A DNA stretch of 64,000 bases from Cladosporium sp. IMV 00045. Taxonomy: Eukaryota; Ascomycota; Dothideomycetes; Cladosporiales; Cladosporiaceae. Shown in pieces: positions 1-11,657 of the stretch (position 1 is the first letter of the stretch; each line of letters starts with the position of its first letter). The notes beneath the pieces were generated by a model that was given only the letters and a program-made list of their open reading frames with translations, was not told the DNA's origin and ran no database searches. The stretch covers positions 1 to 64,000 of the forward strand of contig MSJI02000847.1 in assembly GCA_001931905.2 (NCBI GenBank). Reading direction: 5' to 3'. A program made the translations under genes and the position numbers.

Positions 1-1344
1 AACAAGGGTGTGCAGAACGAGTTCCGCGACAGACTGGAGAAGACCAAGCTCGCTTTCGCCGAGCAGAGCTTCAACTCCGAGCTGTACTACGAGAACAAGT
101 CTATGGCCAAGTTCGTCTCGCTCGTGCCCACGAGTGCCCACACTGGTGAGGGTATTCCCGACATGCTCAAGCTCATCCTGCAGCTCACCCAGGAGCGCAT
201 GACCACCCAGCTCATGTACCTGAGTGAAGTCGAGTGTACCGTCCTTGAAGTCAAGGTTATTGAGGGTCTCGGAACCACTATTGACGTTGTCTTGAGCAAC
301 GGTATCTTGAACGAGGGTGACACCATTGTATTGTGTGGTACTGAAGGCCCCATCACAACCCAGATCCGTGCCCTCCTCACTCCCGCAGAGATGAAGGAGC
401 TGCGTCTCAAGTCGCAGTACGTCCACAACAAGACTGTCAAGGCCGCCCTTGGTATCAAGATCGCCGCCAACGGTCTCGACCACGCCATCGCCGGTTCTCG
501 CCTCCTCGTGGTCAAGGACCCCGACGACGAGGACGAGATCGAGGAGCTCGAGGAGGACGTCATGGGCGACCTGGAGCAGCTCATGAGCAAGATCAGCAAG
601 AGTGGTCGCGGTGTCACCGTGCAAGCCTCCACTCTCGGCTCCCTCGAAGCCCTGTTGGAATTCTTGCGCGTCTCCAAAATCCCCGTGGCCAACATCTCCA
701 TCGGCCCTGTGCACAAGCGCGACGTCATCACCGCCTCCACCATGCTGGAGAAGGCCAAAGAGTTCGCAGTCATGCTCTGCTTCGACGTCAAGGTCGACAA
801 GGACGCCATGGAGCTCGCGGCGCAGATGGGCGTCAAGATCTTCACCGCCGAGATCATCTACCACCTCTTCGACGACTTCACCAAGCACATGGCACAACTC
901 GCGCAGCAGCGCAAGGAAGAGAGCAAGATGCTCGCCGTCTTCCCCTGCGTCCTCCGCCCCGTGGCGGTTTTCAACAAAACCGACCCCATCGTCGTCGGCA
1001 TCGACGTCGTCGACGGCAACCTGCGCGTCAACACGCCCATCGCGTGCGTCAAGCAGAACTCTGCCGGCGTGAAAGAAATCATCCCCCTCGGCCGCGTCAC
1101 CTCCATCGAGCGCGACCACAAGCAAATCCCCATCTGCAAGAAGGGCCAGCCGTCCGTCGCTGTGAAGATCGAGGGGCCCAACCAGCCGCTTTACGGCCGC
1201 CACCTTGAGGAGAAGGATATGCTCTACTCCCAGGTCAGCAGGGCTAGTATCGACACGTTGAAGGAGTTCTACCGCGATGAGGTCGATAAGGATGAGTGGG
1301 CGCTTATTGCTAAGCATCTTAAGGGGTTGTTTGATGTTGTGTAA
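1..1344 (+). CDS. FUN12: Eukaryotic translation initiation factor 5B, C-terminal part (5' truncated)
   Basis: This is the last 447 codons of eIF5B, the cytosolic GTPase that promotes joining of the 60S subunit to the initiation complex. The frame is already open at base 1, so the upstream GTPase domain lies outside the window. What remains starts at the end of the G domain ([12 protein letters not shown]) and continues with the beta-barrel domain II ([19 protein letters not shown]). An acidic linker follows ([13 protein letters not shown]), then domain III ([18 protein letters not shown]) and the C-terminal barrel that contacts eIF1A, ending in LKGLFDVV and TAA at 1342-1344. No intron is visible in this part. 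Codon use favours C in third positions, as in highly expressed fungal genes. The identification rests on strong recall of the family; the start of the gene cannot be assessed. Confidence 0.95.
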   Translation, partial: NKGVQNEFRDRLEKTKLAFAEQSFNSELYYENKSMAKFVSLVPTSAHTGEGIPDMLKLILQLTQERMTTQLMYLSEVECTVLEVKVIEGLGTTIDVVLSNGILNEGDTIVLCGTEGPITTQIRALLTPAEMKELRLKSQYVHNKTVKAALGIKIAANGLDHAIAGSRLLVVKDPDDEDEIEELEEDVMGDLEQLMSKISKSGRGVTVQASTLGSLEALLEFLRVSKIPVANISIGPVHKRDVITASTMLEKAKEFAVMLCFDVKVDKDAMELAAQMGVKIFTAEIIYHLFDDFTKHMAQLAQQRKEESKMLAVFPCVLRPVAVFNKTDPIVVGIDVVDGNLRVNTPIACVKQNSAGVKEIIPLGRVTSIERDHKQIPICKKGQPSVAVKIEGPNQPLYGRHLEEKDMLYSQVSRASIDTLKEFYRDEVDKDEWALIAKHLKGLFDVV

Positions 1345-2007
1345 GGCAGTCGCTGCGAGAGAGAGAGAGATGAAAAAGGGATGGGTTTTTGGTAATGAAT
1401 GGAGGAAAAGAAATTTGATGATGATGGAATTTTCTACTTCTTGGTTCTCACGCAACAAAAAAAGGGACTTCTTTTCAGGTCCCCTTGTGGAGGAAGGTAA
1501 GCGAGGCGAGGGTGTTTTCTGTCTTGTTGTATTCTCGGTATATATATGGTTATTCTTTTCATGTTACTTCCTCTCTGTTCGACACATATAGAGACCGTAT
1601 GAGGCTAGGGATCGCACGATGGTGAGAAAAGCTCCGCCAGAGGCGAATAACAAAGCTGAAGCAGTCGCGCAAGGTTTTGGAGCATAAGCGTACGTATCCA
1701 AATCAAGTAATGTCGGACGACTGAGCGCTTGTCTACCGATGCACTGTGTTCCCGGGATTGAAGGAGGTGCATCTAGATATTGCCAGGAATTTGGTTCTCA
1801 AAGACATCTCATTTGGTGAACTTGGAAGATTGTGTCTCCGCCAAGGGACCCGTGCCCTTGGGAGTAAACCTTGGCAACCTTTGGCCCTGGCATATGTAGG
1901 TACAGTAGTGCCATCTGGAACCAGTGACTTCCCTTCCACGCCCGAGAGGCTCCTATCATTATCTGTCAACCCAGTATCCATCGACCATTCATTGGAGACA
2001 AGCAAAG
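1345..2007. other. Intergenic region, eIF5B to exchanger
   Basis: About 660 bases without a supportable gene. A short GA run lies just after the eIF5B stop (about 1355-1370), and the 3' part is AT-rich. It should hold the eIF5B terminator and the promoter of the downstream exchanger. Short open frames here have no recognisable product. Confidence 0.6.
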
Positions 2008-3859
2008 ATGGCGTCTCTGAGCGCTTCCGCTGCGTTGCCCTATCACGAGCCAGGGATTGTGACAATCCTCATCATCTCCTCCTTTCTGCTGTTACTCAAT
2101 GCAGTGAATCATGTCCTCGACAGAATTATCTACTGTGGGCTGATCGGACAATTGTTCATTGGTATAGCATGGGGCGTACCAGGCGCAAATTGGCTGTCGG
2201 AAGAGCTTCAACATAGCATTGTCCAGCTGGGATACATCGGACTGATATTGATTGTGTACGAAGGTAAGAATGAACAGTAGCACTCCGATCAACGCTCCAT
2301 TTACTAATACCAGGCCCGTAGGCGGCATCTCAAGCAACTTCCAAGCCCTCAAAGCAAACTTCCTCCTGTCCTCGGCGGTAGCTCTCACTGGTCTGGCGGC
2401 ACCCATGGGCATTTCCTTCTTCCTTCTTGGCATTCTGCCAGTCACACCTGTGCAAGCCTTCGCCGCAGGTGCGGCATTGTGCTCGACATCTCTAGGCACT
2501 ACCTTCACCGTTTTGTACACAAGTGGCCTCACGGAGAGCCGCCTAGGTGTTGTGCTCACCAGCGCGGCCATGATGGACGACGTAGTGGGATTGATCATGG
2601 TCAAAGTCATATCCACCCTCGGTGCAGGTTCTGAATTCAATGAGGTCACGGTCATTCGCCCGATTTTCGTGTCTATCGCCTTTGGAGTGCTGATCCCCCT
2701 TATCTGTCGCTTCATTGCAAAGCCCATCCTGCAGGGTGCAAACAACTATTTGGCCCGACCGCAATGTGCGAAGTACAAACCCATATTTCACTCATCTAAC
2801 GCTGCATTTGTGCTCCAGACAAGTGTGCTGTTGGCGATGGTCGCTGGTGCGAACTATGCCGGGACGTCCGACCTGCTTGCAGCCTACCTGGCAGGCGCAT
2901 CGGTGACATGGCTGGGCGAATATGCTACAGACCCCACACCCGAGCGAGCAGCGACATCCCAATCACCCAATCCAGGTCCGAGAATATCAGAGTCGAACGG
3001 GAATCGCACATCCGGATCAAGTGCCCACGATGAACATTTCAATTGCTCCGGCAAAGAAATCTTTGAGAGGTACTACCTACCCGCAGTCAATGCTATCCTA
3101 CGGCCTCTTTTCTTCGCATCCATCGGTTTCGCAATTCCGATATCTAGGATGTTCAGTGGACCCGTCCTCTGGCGCGGGATCGTTTTTACCATCCTCATGA
3201 TTTTCGCAAAGTTGATCTGCGGTCTTTGGCTGGTGCGCCTGGGGCCCCTGCCGCGCGCCAAAGACATTTCTAATTTACTGTCATCTCTTACATCCTCCAA
3301 CTCTGCGATCAAAGAGCCAAGCCAAGAACCGAGCAATACCCCAGGTGAGAAGACTGAGGAGGCCACCGCCTCGACGGACACACCCACATGTCCGGAACCA
3401 GCCGTAATGCGACGGAATAGCGGTGGCATCCAGCACAGATCCCGCGCTCCTGCACCAAACAGTGAAAACCCCTCCAACAGCACCAGCCCGCCCACTCCCT
3501 CTGCTTCAAACACTGCAAACACTGCAAACACTAGCCGCCTAAGGACCGGCCTCCTCAAGCCCAAGTCTCTCTACCCCGGGGCGATCCTCGGCAGTGCAAT
3601 GGTATCACGTGGCGAGATCGGATTTTTAATCAGCTCTGTAGCAGAAGCGAACGGCGTCTTCGGGGGCCAAGGCGGCAATGATGACGAGTTCATAATCGTC
3701 ACCTGGGCCATCTTGCTTTGCACTTTGGTTGGTCCTATCACGGTGGGAATCCTAGTTAGGAGAGTTAAGAGGCTGCAGGAAATGGAGCGAAGGGGGGCAA
3801 AAGGGAGGATGGATCCGCTTGGTGTTTGGGGCGTGAATACTTCTGGTATACCATCGTGA
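2008..3859 (+). CDS. Sodium/hydrogen exchanger family membrane protein
   Basis: Predicted join(2008..2263,2322..3859), 597 residues. The intron is read from GTAAGA at 2264, a TACTAAT branch site near 2302 and TAG at 2319-2321, and the join restores the motif YEGGISSNFQALK that is typical of cation:proton antiporters. The protein is strongly hydrophobic with many membrane spans: an N-terminal block (LIISSFLLLLNAVNHVLD), a middle block with the GTSLGTTFT-like and MMDDVVGLIM segments, and a C-terminal block ending in SRGEIGFLISSVAEANG. A long polar loop (about residues 390-480, rich in Ser, Pro, Asn and Thr) separates the last spans. The family exchanges Na+ or K+ for H+ across the plasma or organelle membranes. 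The exact ion and location cannot be read from the sequence. The start was chosen as the first Met before the first membrane segment. Confidence 0.88.
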
Positions 3860-4466
3860 ACAGGAGAGAAATTATTGGCGGTGGTTTTGCATGGAGAGTG
3901 TATCAAAATATGCTATATAGAATGGCTTGTCATCTTCGGTCCCTTTGTTTCCTGAATACTTGTCTAAACGAATCAAACGCATTTCGTTGAATGAGTGTGC
4001 ATTATTCAATTGCCGAGACGCCAAACCAAATTCTCAATGTTATAAAAGAGAGGCATCGCAGGTGCCCTACAGAGTTGACGAGAGTATTGAACACCGTCAG
4101 TTTGTGCGCGAAAGCACATCAAATCAGTCCGGACATAGGTAGCGGGCGAAGGCCGTCTCACCATCATGCTCGATATCATAAGCAGAAGATTAGTGAGTGC
4201 GACCGTGTAATATATGTGCATCGTCTTTGCCTTCTGGTATTGCGAGAGTTATCTTTATTAGACACTTCCTTTATCAGATCACAAGTTTGCTAAGAGGGGG
4301 TACATCTAGATGGAAGAGGTAGTGGAGTGTTCTGACGGTAGATCAAAACACGGCTATGCGAGCATACCTCGGGCATCATAGAAATCACACTTGTTGACCC
4401 TAAGTTGGGCACGCACTCCAGCATCCGTTTCCAAAACCCATCTCATCTCATCTCGTTTCCCTCTCA
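3860..4466. other. Intergenic region between convergent genes
   Basis: About 600 bases lie between the stop codons of the exchanger (+) and the lectin-like gene (-). It is moderately AT-rich and holds no frame I can support. It should contain both terminators. Confidence 0.6.
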
Positions 4467-6222
4467 TCAATTCATAAACCACCCCGCACTCGTCTGCTCA
4501 TTCATATCCTCCCCATCTATCTGCTCAAACTTCAGCCGCGTGCTTGCCTCCTGCTCGTCACTCTGATAAACCACGATAGAATCCCCTCCTGCCATCTCAT
4601 CAGTCGAAATCCTGGTCCCTACCCCAGCTCGCCCAAGAGTCTTCAAACCAGTAATCCTCCACTCCCAATTGCGCGCAAATTGAACCTTGCCGTCAACATC
4701 TCTCCAGACAACCTTGTCCGTGAGATCGTCGCCGGAGACTTGATGATAGGCTGCGATCGGAGCACCGGAGGGGATTGGATCTCCCACGCCATCTGGATGG
4801 AGAGGAAAAGCGTTTTTGTCAGCATGCGCAAGAGACGGATGGAAAGTCATGCATCCTTACCTTGCAACCATTGTACGTCTGGTAATGAGGGGGTGTAATC
4901 CCAACTCTGTGCATGCAAATTCCCCGTGCTGAGGTTGCGAAAATACATTCTCATATGGGTCCCATCAAACGCACAACCAACGCCGGAGCCCACGTCGGTA
5001 TCGTCGAAGAACCGTCCACTTTTCCACTGAGAATCCACACCATCGGTGAAAGACCTGCCCGCCTCACCCAGAACATTTTCCGTACGTGAAGCTGTGGAAA
5101 GGAAAAGAACATCAATAGGATTGTCTTGGGTGTGCAAGGAGAGCTCTAGACAGGATTCTTACCAAAGTAGACTCGTATGCCATTCAGCAGACTTGCCTTC
5201 GTGTCGACGCAGGCTGCGAGGCCGCTGCAGCCGGGAGCGAAAAAGGAGTCGGTGTCACTAAGAATATTACGCGGTTCGGACCAGGAGTTGTCGTTGTCGG
5301 TGGTTGTAGTGTTTGTTGTCATGAGGAAGTCATTTTTGTCGACGTAAAATAATGCGCGCTGCATACATACATACAGCCAGCCATTAGCACGGATCTTGGT
5401 TGGGTATGGGTGGGTACACTAATCAATCAATGCATCCAGATGTGAGTCCTTACCTGCTGTTTCCCATTACCCTTGTCCGTCCACGCAATCGCAGCGATCG
5501 GGGTTCCCGGCCTAGGCGCTCCAGCGGAAGCGTCCGCGTTGACGATGAAGGTGGTATTAGTGGCTTCCGAAGCGTATCCGTCTTCGAATGTGGCCTCTTG
5601 GATGCTTCCATCGGCCTCTTGCCAGTAGATGTAGCGTACCTCCGAGCCTTCTGTTGACCCGCCGGAGCGCGCTACTATGGCTATACCGGTGTCCTCGCGA
5701 GCGGCAATATAAGTCGGGGTTGCGACTGAGTTCGTGAGATCCGTGGAGCTGGTGCTTGGAGATGAAGTTGGAGTTTGCGAGGACAAGGCGGCTGACTCGC
5801 TTGTTGGGAATGGAGGTCAGTATCGTTTGAATTTCAGGCACTCGGCGAGACCTTGTCACTCACCTGCGATCGCTGCTAATCTTCCTCCCAACCACCCCTC
5901 CCACAGCAGCCGCGACAACAATAACAACCAAAAGAATCACACCGCAAACCCACCAGAACACTCGCCGCGGAATCCCAAGAATCTTTTGCCGCTTGTGCTC
6001 TGGTACCGCCTCGGTCAAAGCCTGTGCCTGCCCCTTGTCGCCTGTTGCGAAGAGCTCCGGCGCATTCTCGTCGCGAATGGGAAGAGGTTCCAGACCCGGC
6101 TGAACCGGATGTAGGCCAGAGGTGTCGTGCGAAAAGTCCAGATGTGAATTATTGCGTTGCTCAAAGCCTGCTCCTGCTGCTGCTCCTGCTCCTGCCCCGG
6201 GTGTGGGAGGTTTGGCGGCCAT
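4467..6222 (-). CDS. Membrane-anchored fucose-specific lectin-like beta-propeller protein
   Basis: Predicted complement(join(4467..4792,4861..5091,5163..5358,5454..5799,5864..6222)), 485 residues. Residues about 1-85 form a Pro/Gly/Ala-rich cytosolic tail. One membrane helix follows (FWWVCGVILLVVIVVAAAVG), then an extracellular domain. That domain repeats blades of the pattern xxIYWQEADGSIQEATF, VRVYF and MRMYFRNLSTGNLHAQSWDY, which is the fucose-lectin propeller fold. Four introns have clear GT donors and CAG or AAG acceptors, and each join keeps frame; the first acceptor (AAG at 5802-5800) is the least certain. Secreted relatives bind L-fucose. Here the anchor suggests a type II surface protein, and the ligand is an inference. 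There is no N-terminal signal peptide, so the helix probably acts as the signal anchor. Confidence 0.8.
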
Positions 6223-7047
6223 GAAATGGTATGCTCAGGTAAAGATACGCCGCGAAGGGCCGGTATTGCGAGGTGAATTTAGACCTGTGAGCTCTGTGCG
6301 AGTTTGTCGGAGACGAGTAGTTGCCTGCTCAGTTCGACAAGATGAACAGGACAATAGAGCCCTCTTCTCCTTGGGAGAAGGTAAGTGCAGAGAGACGATA
6401 GCCTCGCCTCAATGCCAAGGCAAAGATCATAGGTCAGCATCTATGCTGTATCACACTGAGCATGCTCACATTAGGGGGCTCTTATTAGGGGGCTTTGCTA
6501 CATCAACAATGTTTGGGAGGACAAGGCTGGAGCATCTGGTCAGGCCACCGCGAGTATTGTTAGGAGCCGATTGTTGGACTTCTCAGGCGACATCCAGTCG
6601 TCTTGTTAGAACGCTTGATTCTGCATGATGCGGTCGGCGCAATGCAGTCACATTGAGGCAGTCAGCGTGGCCGGGTGCTGTTGTTAATCGGGGATGGCTG
6701 TAGATCGATACTACCTTACCTATACACTGTAAAGATACGCAGCAAGAGGCCCAGCCTCGACTTTGCAGCTGTGCTTCCAGCATGTGTGCTTGCATGTGTC
6801 ACAGCCTGGTTATGCACCATCGCTTCGGATGATCCTCGCCCAGCAGTTCAGCATGGCTCCGAGGTATATTTACAAGACGAAAGGCACCATCAGTGCGGGT
6901 CAGACCCTCAAGGCAAGACTCTGCTATACGTATGAAAGGCAGCTCGGAAAAAGTACTATCTCTCACCTTGGACTGCCCCGGTCATGCTTGCAGCAGTATC
7001 CCCCACACCGACTGCTTTAAGATCGAGCTCTTGTAATAAGTGATGCT

Positions 7048-7071
7048 GATCAACATCAACATCAACATCAA
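7048..7071 (+). repeat. ATCAAC hexanucleotide repeat
   Basis: About four copies of ATCAAC with slight decay. They are followed by the palindrome CAACATGTTG near 7075-7084, so ATCAACAT and ATGTTGAT form an imperfect inverted repeat. No function can be assigned. Confidence 0.7.
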
Positions 7072-8342
7072 AACCAACATGTTGATTTACGGTTGTTCAA
7101 CAAGCCTTTTCAGCTCATTAACAAACGATACAGGAAGCCAAGAAACGCTAGTGCCAGATCGGGTAAGACCATTCTAAAAGTGGATACCTTATCAATCGAT
7201 ATCCACATAAACAACAGCGAATCAATATAAACATTTGATTTATCTGGGAGGCCTGTTGACCAGCACCACTACTTGTAATACTCATTTGCATATGCCACAT
7301 ATTCGTTGCAGTGTGCTTCCATTCTCTCTGCCGAAGACCTAATAACATATCACAGGGCAAGTCACAGCCTCACCGGAAATGCAGGCGGAGTAAATGCTAT
7401 ATCTTCATGTTGATATCGCGAGGCTGCTCGTGCTCTTCGTCGTACATGTGCCTTTACTAAGCCAGTTAATGCTAGGTAATATTCGATCAGGGATCTAAAT
7501 GCTGGCCTCGAGGCAGGCAGTCGACACATCAACCTGACATCGTACGAGGACACTTGCAGCCTCCAACACTCTCGCCTGACGCATGGGCTGTGGACGCAAC
7601 AATAGTCGCAAGGCTGCATGGCGCCTTGCAGACGCCACCGTTTGTTTTTAGCCACTCCACGCCGTCGACTTTGAGACGAGAATCTCGAGACGAAGTACAT
7701 GCAGGTCTGCGGCAGCCCCAAAATGTTTCCCATGCTTCTATGCTCATTTAGATGAATTCTGGTTTATACGTACTGTCGCTGTTGTGTGAAAGACATCAGT
7801 CGCCCAGTGCCCTCCTCTGGAGACAACGGAAGCATCTTCTATCGCCCCAACATATCTGTGAAATACGAACGCTATGCGACAGCGAACAGGTCGTGCGGCT
7901 AACGAAAATACGAAGTCTTGTCTTGGTCTGTTGTTGGTCTGTTACTTCTGAATTCTTGATTGGCAGATCAATATAAACCAGATTATCAGACGGCTAAACG
8001 CTCACCCGAAGCCTAGATTCTCCCCTTCTTTGGGGTCGCCTAATAAGCCAGCTTGAAGGAAGCGAAGACAAATTAAAGCTGTAGTCCGCCAAGTCGAAAA
8101 ACGAGCGCCACAAGCAATCTTAAGGGCGCCTGCCCTTTTATACAAATCCAATTGTGAATAGGTATAGCCACTTCAGCCGCTCTATTCGCAGCAAGCGATT
8201 CATCTTGGCATATCATCAAACGCTGTTGGTCTTGATTCCAACACTGTGCCGGCGACGAATTCCTCCGAATAGAGACTTCGGTTCTAACGTCTGATTTACT
8301 GCGATAAGCCGGTATACGGGGTATGAGTTTCGAGACGGATGA

Positions 8343-8350
8343 TATATAAT
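8343..8350 (+). promoter_or_regulatory. TATA-like element before the small secreted protein gene
   Basis: TATATAAT stands about 150 bases upstream of the ATG at 8502. A CA-rich leader typical of fungal 5' untranslated regions lies between them. Assigned from motif and position only. Confidence 0.4.
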
Positions 8351-8501
8351 AGATCATGTCTTTCCAACATTAACACAGAACTCATATCAGCCAGTTCCAT
8401 CAGCATCCAGCACCCGGCAAACGATCAACACATCAAAAGCATCCAAGCAACCCAAACAATCGACAACCAAACCATCCAAACAACCTCTCCAAATCATCAA
8501 T

Positions 8502-9018
8502 ATGAAGTCCGTTCTCGCCTCTGCCATCTTGATGGCGACCGGTGCACAGGCGTGCATTCGCGTGAAGTCGTACATGTGGAGTTCGGGCACCTTCCACGAC
8601 TCCATGACCGTCGAAGTCTGGGACAACAACGACTTCCACTGCACGATGGACCAGTCCAAGAGCGGCGTGAGCGCCGAGACGCGCTGGGAGATGGAGTGCA
8701 ACGGCGACAAGTATTATAAAGTCACACTCTGGGACAACGGTGGCAGCGGTGTGATTGAGCACAAGGTTTCTGGTAAGTGTGGATGCTCTTGACTGTTGGA
8801 CATGATTCAAGTACTCGAGGAGAATATATCGCTGACGTGTGAGCGTGATAGATGGCGATGTCTGGTCTGCCAACCTCAATCTGAAAGATTCGGGGTACGA
8901 GTCCAACTGTATCTCCTTCACGGAAAATGGTTCTTGCATGTCTTACGAGACGGAGCGTATCCACGCTTTTGACGATGGATTTTACAACTGTGGTGACTAC
9001 ACGGTTACCGCTGATTGA
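8502..9018 (+). CDS. Small cysteine-rich secreted protein (effector-like)
   Basis: Predicted join(8502..8772,8852..9018), 145 residues. The N-terminus MKSVLASAILMATGAQA is a good signal peptide with cleavage before Cys18. The mature protein is about 128 residues with six cysteines (positions 18, 47, 66, 110, 119 and 137). It is rich in Trp, Asp, Asn and Gly and has alternating beta-strand-like stretches (MTVEVWDNNDFHC, YYKVTLWDNGGSG). The intron has GTAAGT at 8773 and TAG at 8849-8851, and the join is in phase. I do not recognise a family. Size, even cysteine number, secretion and a gene-poor setting are the usual marks of candidate effectors or small antimicrobial proteins; that role is an inference. 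The 3' flank is an unusual purine-rich repeat. Confidence 0.78.
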
Positions 9019-9030
9019 CCGCATTCCAAA

Positions 9031-9158
9031 TCGAGAGATGGCAGATGAAAGAGACAGATGGTAGGGAGTTGGTAGGGAGATAGTAGAGTAGAGAGATGAA
9101 AGAGAGTAGAGAGATGGAAGAGATGGTAGAGAGATAGTGTGAATCAAAGAGATGATTG
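9031..9158 (+). repeat. Purine-rich imperfect GAGAGATG-type repeat
   Basis: Almost pure A/G/T with repeated units such as AGAGAGATG and GGTAGGGAG, starting 13 bases after the secreted-protein stop. It probably lies in the 3' untranslated region or terminator. It looks like slippage-derived low complexity. Confidence 0.75.
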
Positions 9159-9187
9159 AAAACTCGCCTCCGATACGACGATGCCGC

Positions 9188-9416
9188 GTTCCTCCACCGC
9201 CGCGGGGCCCCGCTTCGGGCAGTGGTGTTTGTTGAGACTGACCCCCCTCGTTTAGGCTAAAAGGGCCGGTGGCTGGCTAGTCTTCATCCTTATACAGTCT
9301 TCATCCGGCCATCAATCATTGCGACCTCTGCTTCCGCTCCTATTGTTGTTGCTTCCAATTGCATATCTCAGACTTTCTATAATCGCTTGCCACTCTCATG
9401 CAAGCCAGAAAGCCTC
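9188..9416 (+). repeat. Diverged direct repeat, copy A
   Basis: This stretch can be aligned by eye with 12912-13086. Both begin with GTTCCTCCACCGC and share ACAGTCTTCATCCGGC, CTGCTTCCGCTC, TTCCAATT, CATATCTCA and CGC..GCCACT..CATGCA in the same order. Copy A carries about 50 extra bases near its start. It ends about 200 bases before the HET gene start. Confidence 0.7.
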
Positions 9417-9611
9417 TGAGCCACGTCCGGCTCCCACTCCCCTTTCCTACAGCATCACCTAGGTGATGTGAGCGACGCTATCGTCCCAGCACTTTGGACA
9501 AAGCAGAGCGTGCATCTTGTCTCCGTCGCGGTGCAGAGCGACGAACTTCAACAGAGTTCTACATTGTTCCAAGACAACTCGCCGCCATTATCGTGGTAGT
9601 CCTCATTCTCA
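9417..9611. other. Leader region of the HET gene
   Basis: About 200 bases between repeat copy A and the HET start codon. No clear TATA box is present. CT-rich patches are consistent with a fungal promoter or leader. Confidence 0.4.
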
Positions 9612-11657
9612 ATGGCATCCATGGCTCCAGATGTGCCAATATATCATTATGGTCCGTTGCATCGCGAACAGATCAGATTGATTTCGCTCGATCCCGATCA
9701 ACGAAGTATACCAGCGATACACCTGCGACATGGAAACATCGACAGTGAGGAATATGAAGCTATATCATACACATGGGACAATCAACAGTGCGACATACCC
9801 ATCATGTGCGACGGATGTTCACTGTTGGTGACGCGCAACTGCATCCGCCTGTTGGAACGGCTAGCTCATCGGAAATGCACTTCATTTTGGATTGATGCTA
9901 TTTGCATAGATCAAAACTCCCCAAACGCAACCGCTGATAAAGCCGCTCAACTTCCGCTGATGGGGAAGATCTATCAGAAAGCTACTTGCGTAATATCATG
10001 GCTTGGAGAGTCTTCATTCGCGACTACGCAAGTATTCCGATACTGGCAACAGGTGTATGATACGATTGAACCATGGCGGTCTGGTCTAGCCATTGGAAAC
10101 GGCATTTGGACGAACCTTCCAACGCATATCCAGCAGCAAATCCAAGAGCAGCGCGTGCGATTCAACGGTATAATGCCCAACTTTGTATGAGCTGCACCGA
10201 CTGGACGACAGCTTGCTAACTTCAGCACAGAAACCAGCTCCCAGCTTTATGGCCGTCGTCCCACGGTCAATTGTACGATGCTTGCTGAAATTTTCGCCCG
10301 CCATTACTTCACCCGTGCGTGGACGCTGCAAGAAGTGGTGATGGGTCCTATGGTACTGCTAGTTTGCGGAGAAGAGGAGATGCCTTGGGATCGCATGGCA
10401 TATGCGATGGCAATATTGATCGAAATAGAGAGGAACGAGGCTAGTACCCGACAACACGAAAGCGCAGTTTTCAATCTGATTCTCCCGTACCGCTCACTCA
10501 GAGCGCGGACTCAGCGCCACATTCGAGAGGCCGCCAATCTCTCGCAGTTGCCCGTGGCCTTAGTTCTCGCCATGACAACTCGTCTGAACGTCAATGTGCC
10601 GCAAGATAAGTTCTACGCTATTTACGGGATTCTCTCAAAGATGGGACTCATGAATTTACCCGCAATCAACTACTCCAAGCCGCTAGGAGAGGTGTACGCT
10701 GAGGCTAGTGAACGAGCTCTTTGTCACGACACCAAGCTTGATCTTATGTGCTTTCTTGGAGTACGACATGACATTCCTGGACTTCCATCTTGGGCATTGG
10801 ATCTGGACATGAAACACCCGGCTCCTGTGATTCAGTGTGATCACAGCAACGCCTCACTTACGTCTACTCCAATCATCTACCCTCTCGGGTGTGGTCAGCT
10901 CGCCACGCGCGGCAAGGCTGTAGGTTCGGTCAGTAGACGGGCAAAGCGCACGTTACCGTCCGACCTCAAATTCCCTGCGCGTCGAACCGACTCTGCAAGA
11001 GCGGTGGATCTTGAGGGGCTCGAACAACGGATTCAAACATATCTTGAATGGGTGGTCATGTACAAAGAAGAAACGCAACGTTTGAGCGAGCGAGAAGCTC
11101 TCCACCGCTTTCGAGATGTGCTTACGCAGGGAAGCTTCCTTGACGGACCTTCCCCACAACGTCTGCCAGAGAAAGATTTACAGTACTTTGAGCACTGGGT
11201 TGTTTATCATCTAGCGTACGGAGGTTGTCTGAGTGAAGATGCAGCTGAACCGATAAACCAGGAAATTGAGAGGAATGCGTGGCTAGCAAGCGAGCTTCCT
11301 GACGTAAAGGCACTTTACTTCGGAAACGACGTTGAGCGGTCAGCATGCATGGCAAGTCGCGAATGGAAGGTTCTGATGGCGTGGAGTAACTCGCCGATAC
11401 GGCCAGTACACGTCCTTGTGCACAAAATGACGATGGGACATACCTTTTTCTTTTCATCAAATGGAAACATGGGTATCGGGACCAATGAGCTTCAGGTCGA
11501 TGACAGGATCGTTCTTTTCTGCGGAGCGCCCACGCCTATGATCATAAGAGCGGTCGAAGATGAAAGATTCAAGATTGTCGGCCCTGCATATATTGAGGGA
11601 CTCATGCAAGGAGAATGTTGGTCTGCTGAGGGTCTACAGAATGTGCTTCTCATATAA
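9612..11657 (+). CDS. HET (heterokaryon incompatibility) domain protein
   Basis: Predicted join(9612..10167,10231..11657), 660 residues. The N-terminal HET domain shows its three usual blocks. They are YEAISYTWDN (about residues 49-58), FWIDAICIDQN followed by LMGKIYQKATCVISWLG (about 97-138), and FTRAWTLQEVVMG after the intron. Proteins of this family trigger self/non-self recognition death reactions between fungal individuals or act in related immune-like responses. The C-terminal 400 residues are variable and I recognise no second domain. The intron (GTATAA at 10168, GCTAAC branch near 10215, CAG at 10228-10230) restores frame; a GTATGA donor at 10185 would break it. HET genes are often fast-evolving accessory genes, which fits the sparse, repeat-flanked setting. 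The allele-specific partner cannot be inferred. Confidence 0.88.

Larger units (their letters stand above)
6223..8501. other. Long gene-free stretch
   Basis: About 2.3 kb in which I find no supportable gene on either strand. The open frames are short, lack recognisable domains and overlap each other. It holds an 11-base direct repeat (ATTAGGGGGCT, near 6474 and 6487), an ATCAAC repeat near 7048-7071, and a TATA-like site close to the 3' end serving the next gene. It marks the left border of the gene-sparse region. Confidence 0.6.

Noticed and set aside
87..857. Long minus-strand frame (256 codons) opposite eIF5B
   Set aside because: It mirrors the highly biased codon use of a strongly conserved plus-strand gene and has no domain character.
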